The notes under the pieces are model-generated. The model was not told the origin of the DNA. It did not search any database and saw only the letters and a program-made list of their open reading frames with translations. Both the position numbers and the translations under genes were made by a program. This document shows, one piece after another, positions 63,148 through 64,000 of a stretch of 64,000 nt of DNA; within the stretch, counting starts at the first letter, position 1; each line of letters begins with the position of its first letter. Source of the stretch: Corynebacterium crudilactis (GTDB lineage Bacteria > Actinomycetota > Actinomycetes > Mycobacteriales > Mycobacteriaceae); the NCBI RefSeq assembly GCF_001643015.1, contig NZ_CP015622.1, positions 1,377,358 to 1,441,357 of the forward strand, in the 5' to 3' direction.

Positions 63148-64000
63148 TGTCTGTATCTTCGTCCAGGGACACTGAGGTTCAACGACGTGTCTTATTAGTT
63201 CCGCACACTGGACGTTCCTCGAATATTGAGTCCGCTATCTTGGCAGCAACACTGCTTGATGATGCGGGCATCGATGTGCGAGTGTTGATTAATGATGCAG
63301 ATGATCCCATTGCAGAGCATCCAGTTCTAGGGCGTTTTACTCATGTGAGGCATGCCGCAGATGCCGCTGAGGGAGTAGAACTGGTTCTTGTCCTGGGCGG
63401 AGATGGTACCTTTTTGCGTGCTGCAGACATGGCTCATGCGGTGGACCTCCCTGTCCTTGGCATCAACCTGGGACATGTGGGTTTCTTGGCGGAGTGGGAG
63501 TCTGATTCACTGGAAGAAGCACTCAAACGTGTGATCGATCGTGATTACCGAGTGGAAGACCGCATGACCTTGGATGTGGTTGTTTTTGATGGTGGTGCAG
63601 AAGAAATCGGTCGCGGGTGGGCATTGAATGAAGTGAGTATTGAAAACCTCAATCGTCGAGGTGTTTTGGATGCCACTTTAGAAGTAGATGCGCGCCCTGT
63701 GGCATCCTTCGGCTGTGATGGAGTACTGATCTCTACGCCAACTGGATCGACTGCTTATGCGTTTTCTGCGGGCGGTCCGGTGCTGTGGCCAGAGTTGGAT
63801 GCCATCTTGGTGGTGCCCAACAATGCCCACGCGCTTTTTACAAAACCACTGGTTGTGAGCCCAAAATCAGCAGTGGCCGTGGAATCTAATTCTGATACTT
63901 CAGCTGCAATGGCTGTGATGGACGGTTTCAGGCCGATTCCCATGCCTCCAGGATCTCGAGTGGAAGTAACTAGGGGAGAGCGCCCAGTGCGCTGGGTTCG
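63147..64000 (+). CDS. nadK: NAD kinase, N-terminal part (runs off the window)
   Basis: The open frame from ATG 63147 is uninterrupted to the end of the window (284 codons visible). It makes NADP from NAD and ATP or polyphosphate. Motifs: LGGDGTFLRAADMA (GGDGT, phosphate and Asp nucleophile) and INLGHVGFLAEWE, then ALNEVSIENLNRRG, SFGCDGVLISTPTGSTAYAFSAGG (NAD-binding) and VVPNNAHALFTKPLV. The start overlaps the tlyA stop by one base. In mycobacteria recN comes next. Only a few dozen residues should be missing. Confidence 0.95.
   Translation, partial: MSVSSSRDTEVQRRVLLVPHTGRSSNIESAILAATLLDDAGIDVRVLINDADDPIAEHPVLGRFTHVRHAADAAEGVELVLVLGGDGTFLRAADMAHAVDLPVLGINLGHVGFLAEWESDSLEEALKRVIDRDYRVEDRMTLDVVVFDGGAEEIGRGWALNEVSIENLNRRGVLDATLEVDARPVASFGCDGVLISTPTGSTAYAFSAGGPVLWPELDAILVVPNNAHALFTKPLVVSPKSAVAVESNSDTSAAMAVMDGFRPIPMPPGSRVEVTRGERPVRWV

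Overview
The window is chromosomal DNA from a Corynebacterium of the C. glutamicum group. This rests on protein sequences I recognise (PtsG, the ArgCJBDFRGH set, the QorR/Qor2 pair, UvrB, infC-rpmI-rplT), on class-typical rRNA, and on gene order that matches my memory of the C. glutamicum chromosome between polA and nadK. Several residues in PtsG differ from what I remember of the type strain, so a close relative is more likely than ATCC 13032 itself; this is recall, not a search.

Layout. 1-1310: the start of a DUF368 membrane protein on the minus strand, a decayed gene carrying two compensating frameshifts, and an odd short-variable-loop tRNA with a Leu (CAA) anticodon. 1463-6633: polA, a convergent SAM methyltransferase, and rpsA. 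6750-10290: a long regulatory region, then ptsG (glucose permease) and coaE. 10290-13834: an unknown two-helix membrane protein, uvrB and a universal stress protein. 13835-19760: a compound palindromic element, the divergent redox pair qorR/qor2 with its operator, a HelD-type RNA polymerase remodelling ATPase, a DoxX protein with an amphipathic tail, and an MBL-fold hydrolase. 19852-26443: uvrA, a DUF2339 membrane protein, and the infC-rpmI-rplT operon behind an attenuator-like leader. 26888-32032: the ugpAEBC glycerol-3-phosphate importer with a convergent glycerophosphodiesterase. 32114-36596: a SpoU-type rRNA methyltransferase and pheST. 36597-39949: two more palindromic elements, then a secreted SGNH hydrolase, an acyltransferase-3 membrane enzyme and a Pro/Ala-rich lipoprotein. 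40150-48928: the complete arginine cluster argCJBDFR-argG-argH. 48995-52297: a three-gene envelope operon (substrate-binding-like protein, lipoprotein with substrate-binding plus von Willebrand A domains, small membrane protein). 52343-53809: a Trm112-like protein and tyrS. 54022-59808: a complete rrn operon (16S-23S-5S, no spacer tRNA). 59861-64000: an RGG-like/TPR protein, a HAD phosphatase, a 53-residue protein, tlyA and the start of nadK.

The genes are mostly housekeeping. The parts that deserve follow-up are: a family of hairpins at 13.95-14.08 kb and 36.67-36.92 kb with unrelated, internally repeated arms but a similar loop core; the SBP/VWA envelope operon; the SGNH plus acyltransferase pair; the RGG-like TPR protein; the ATC start and attenuator of infC; and the unusual tRNA. 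All calls are by eye from sequence and family knowledge; no search was run.
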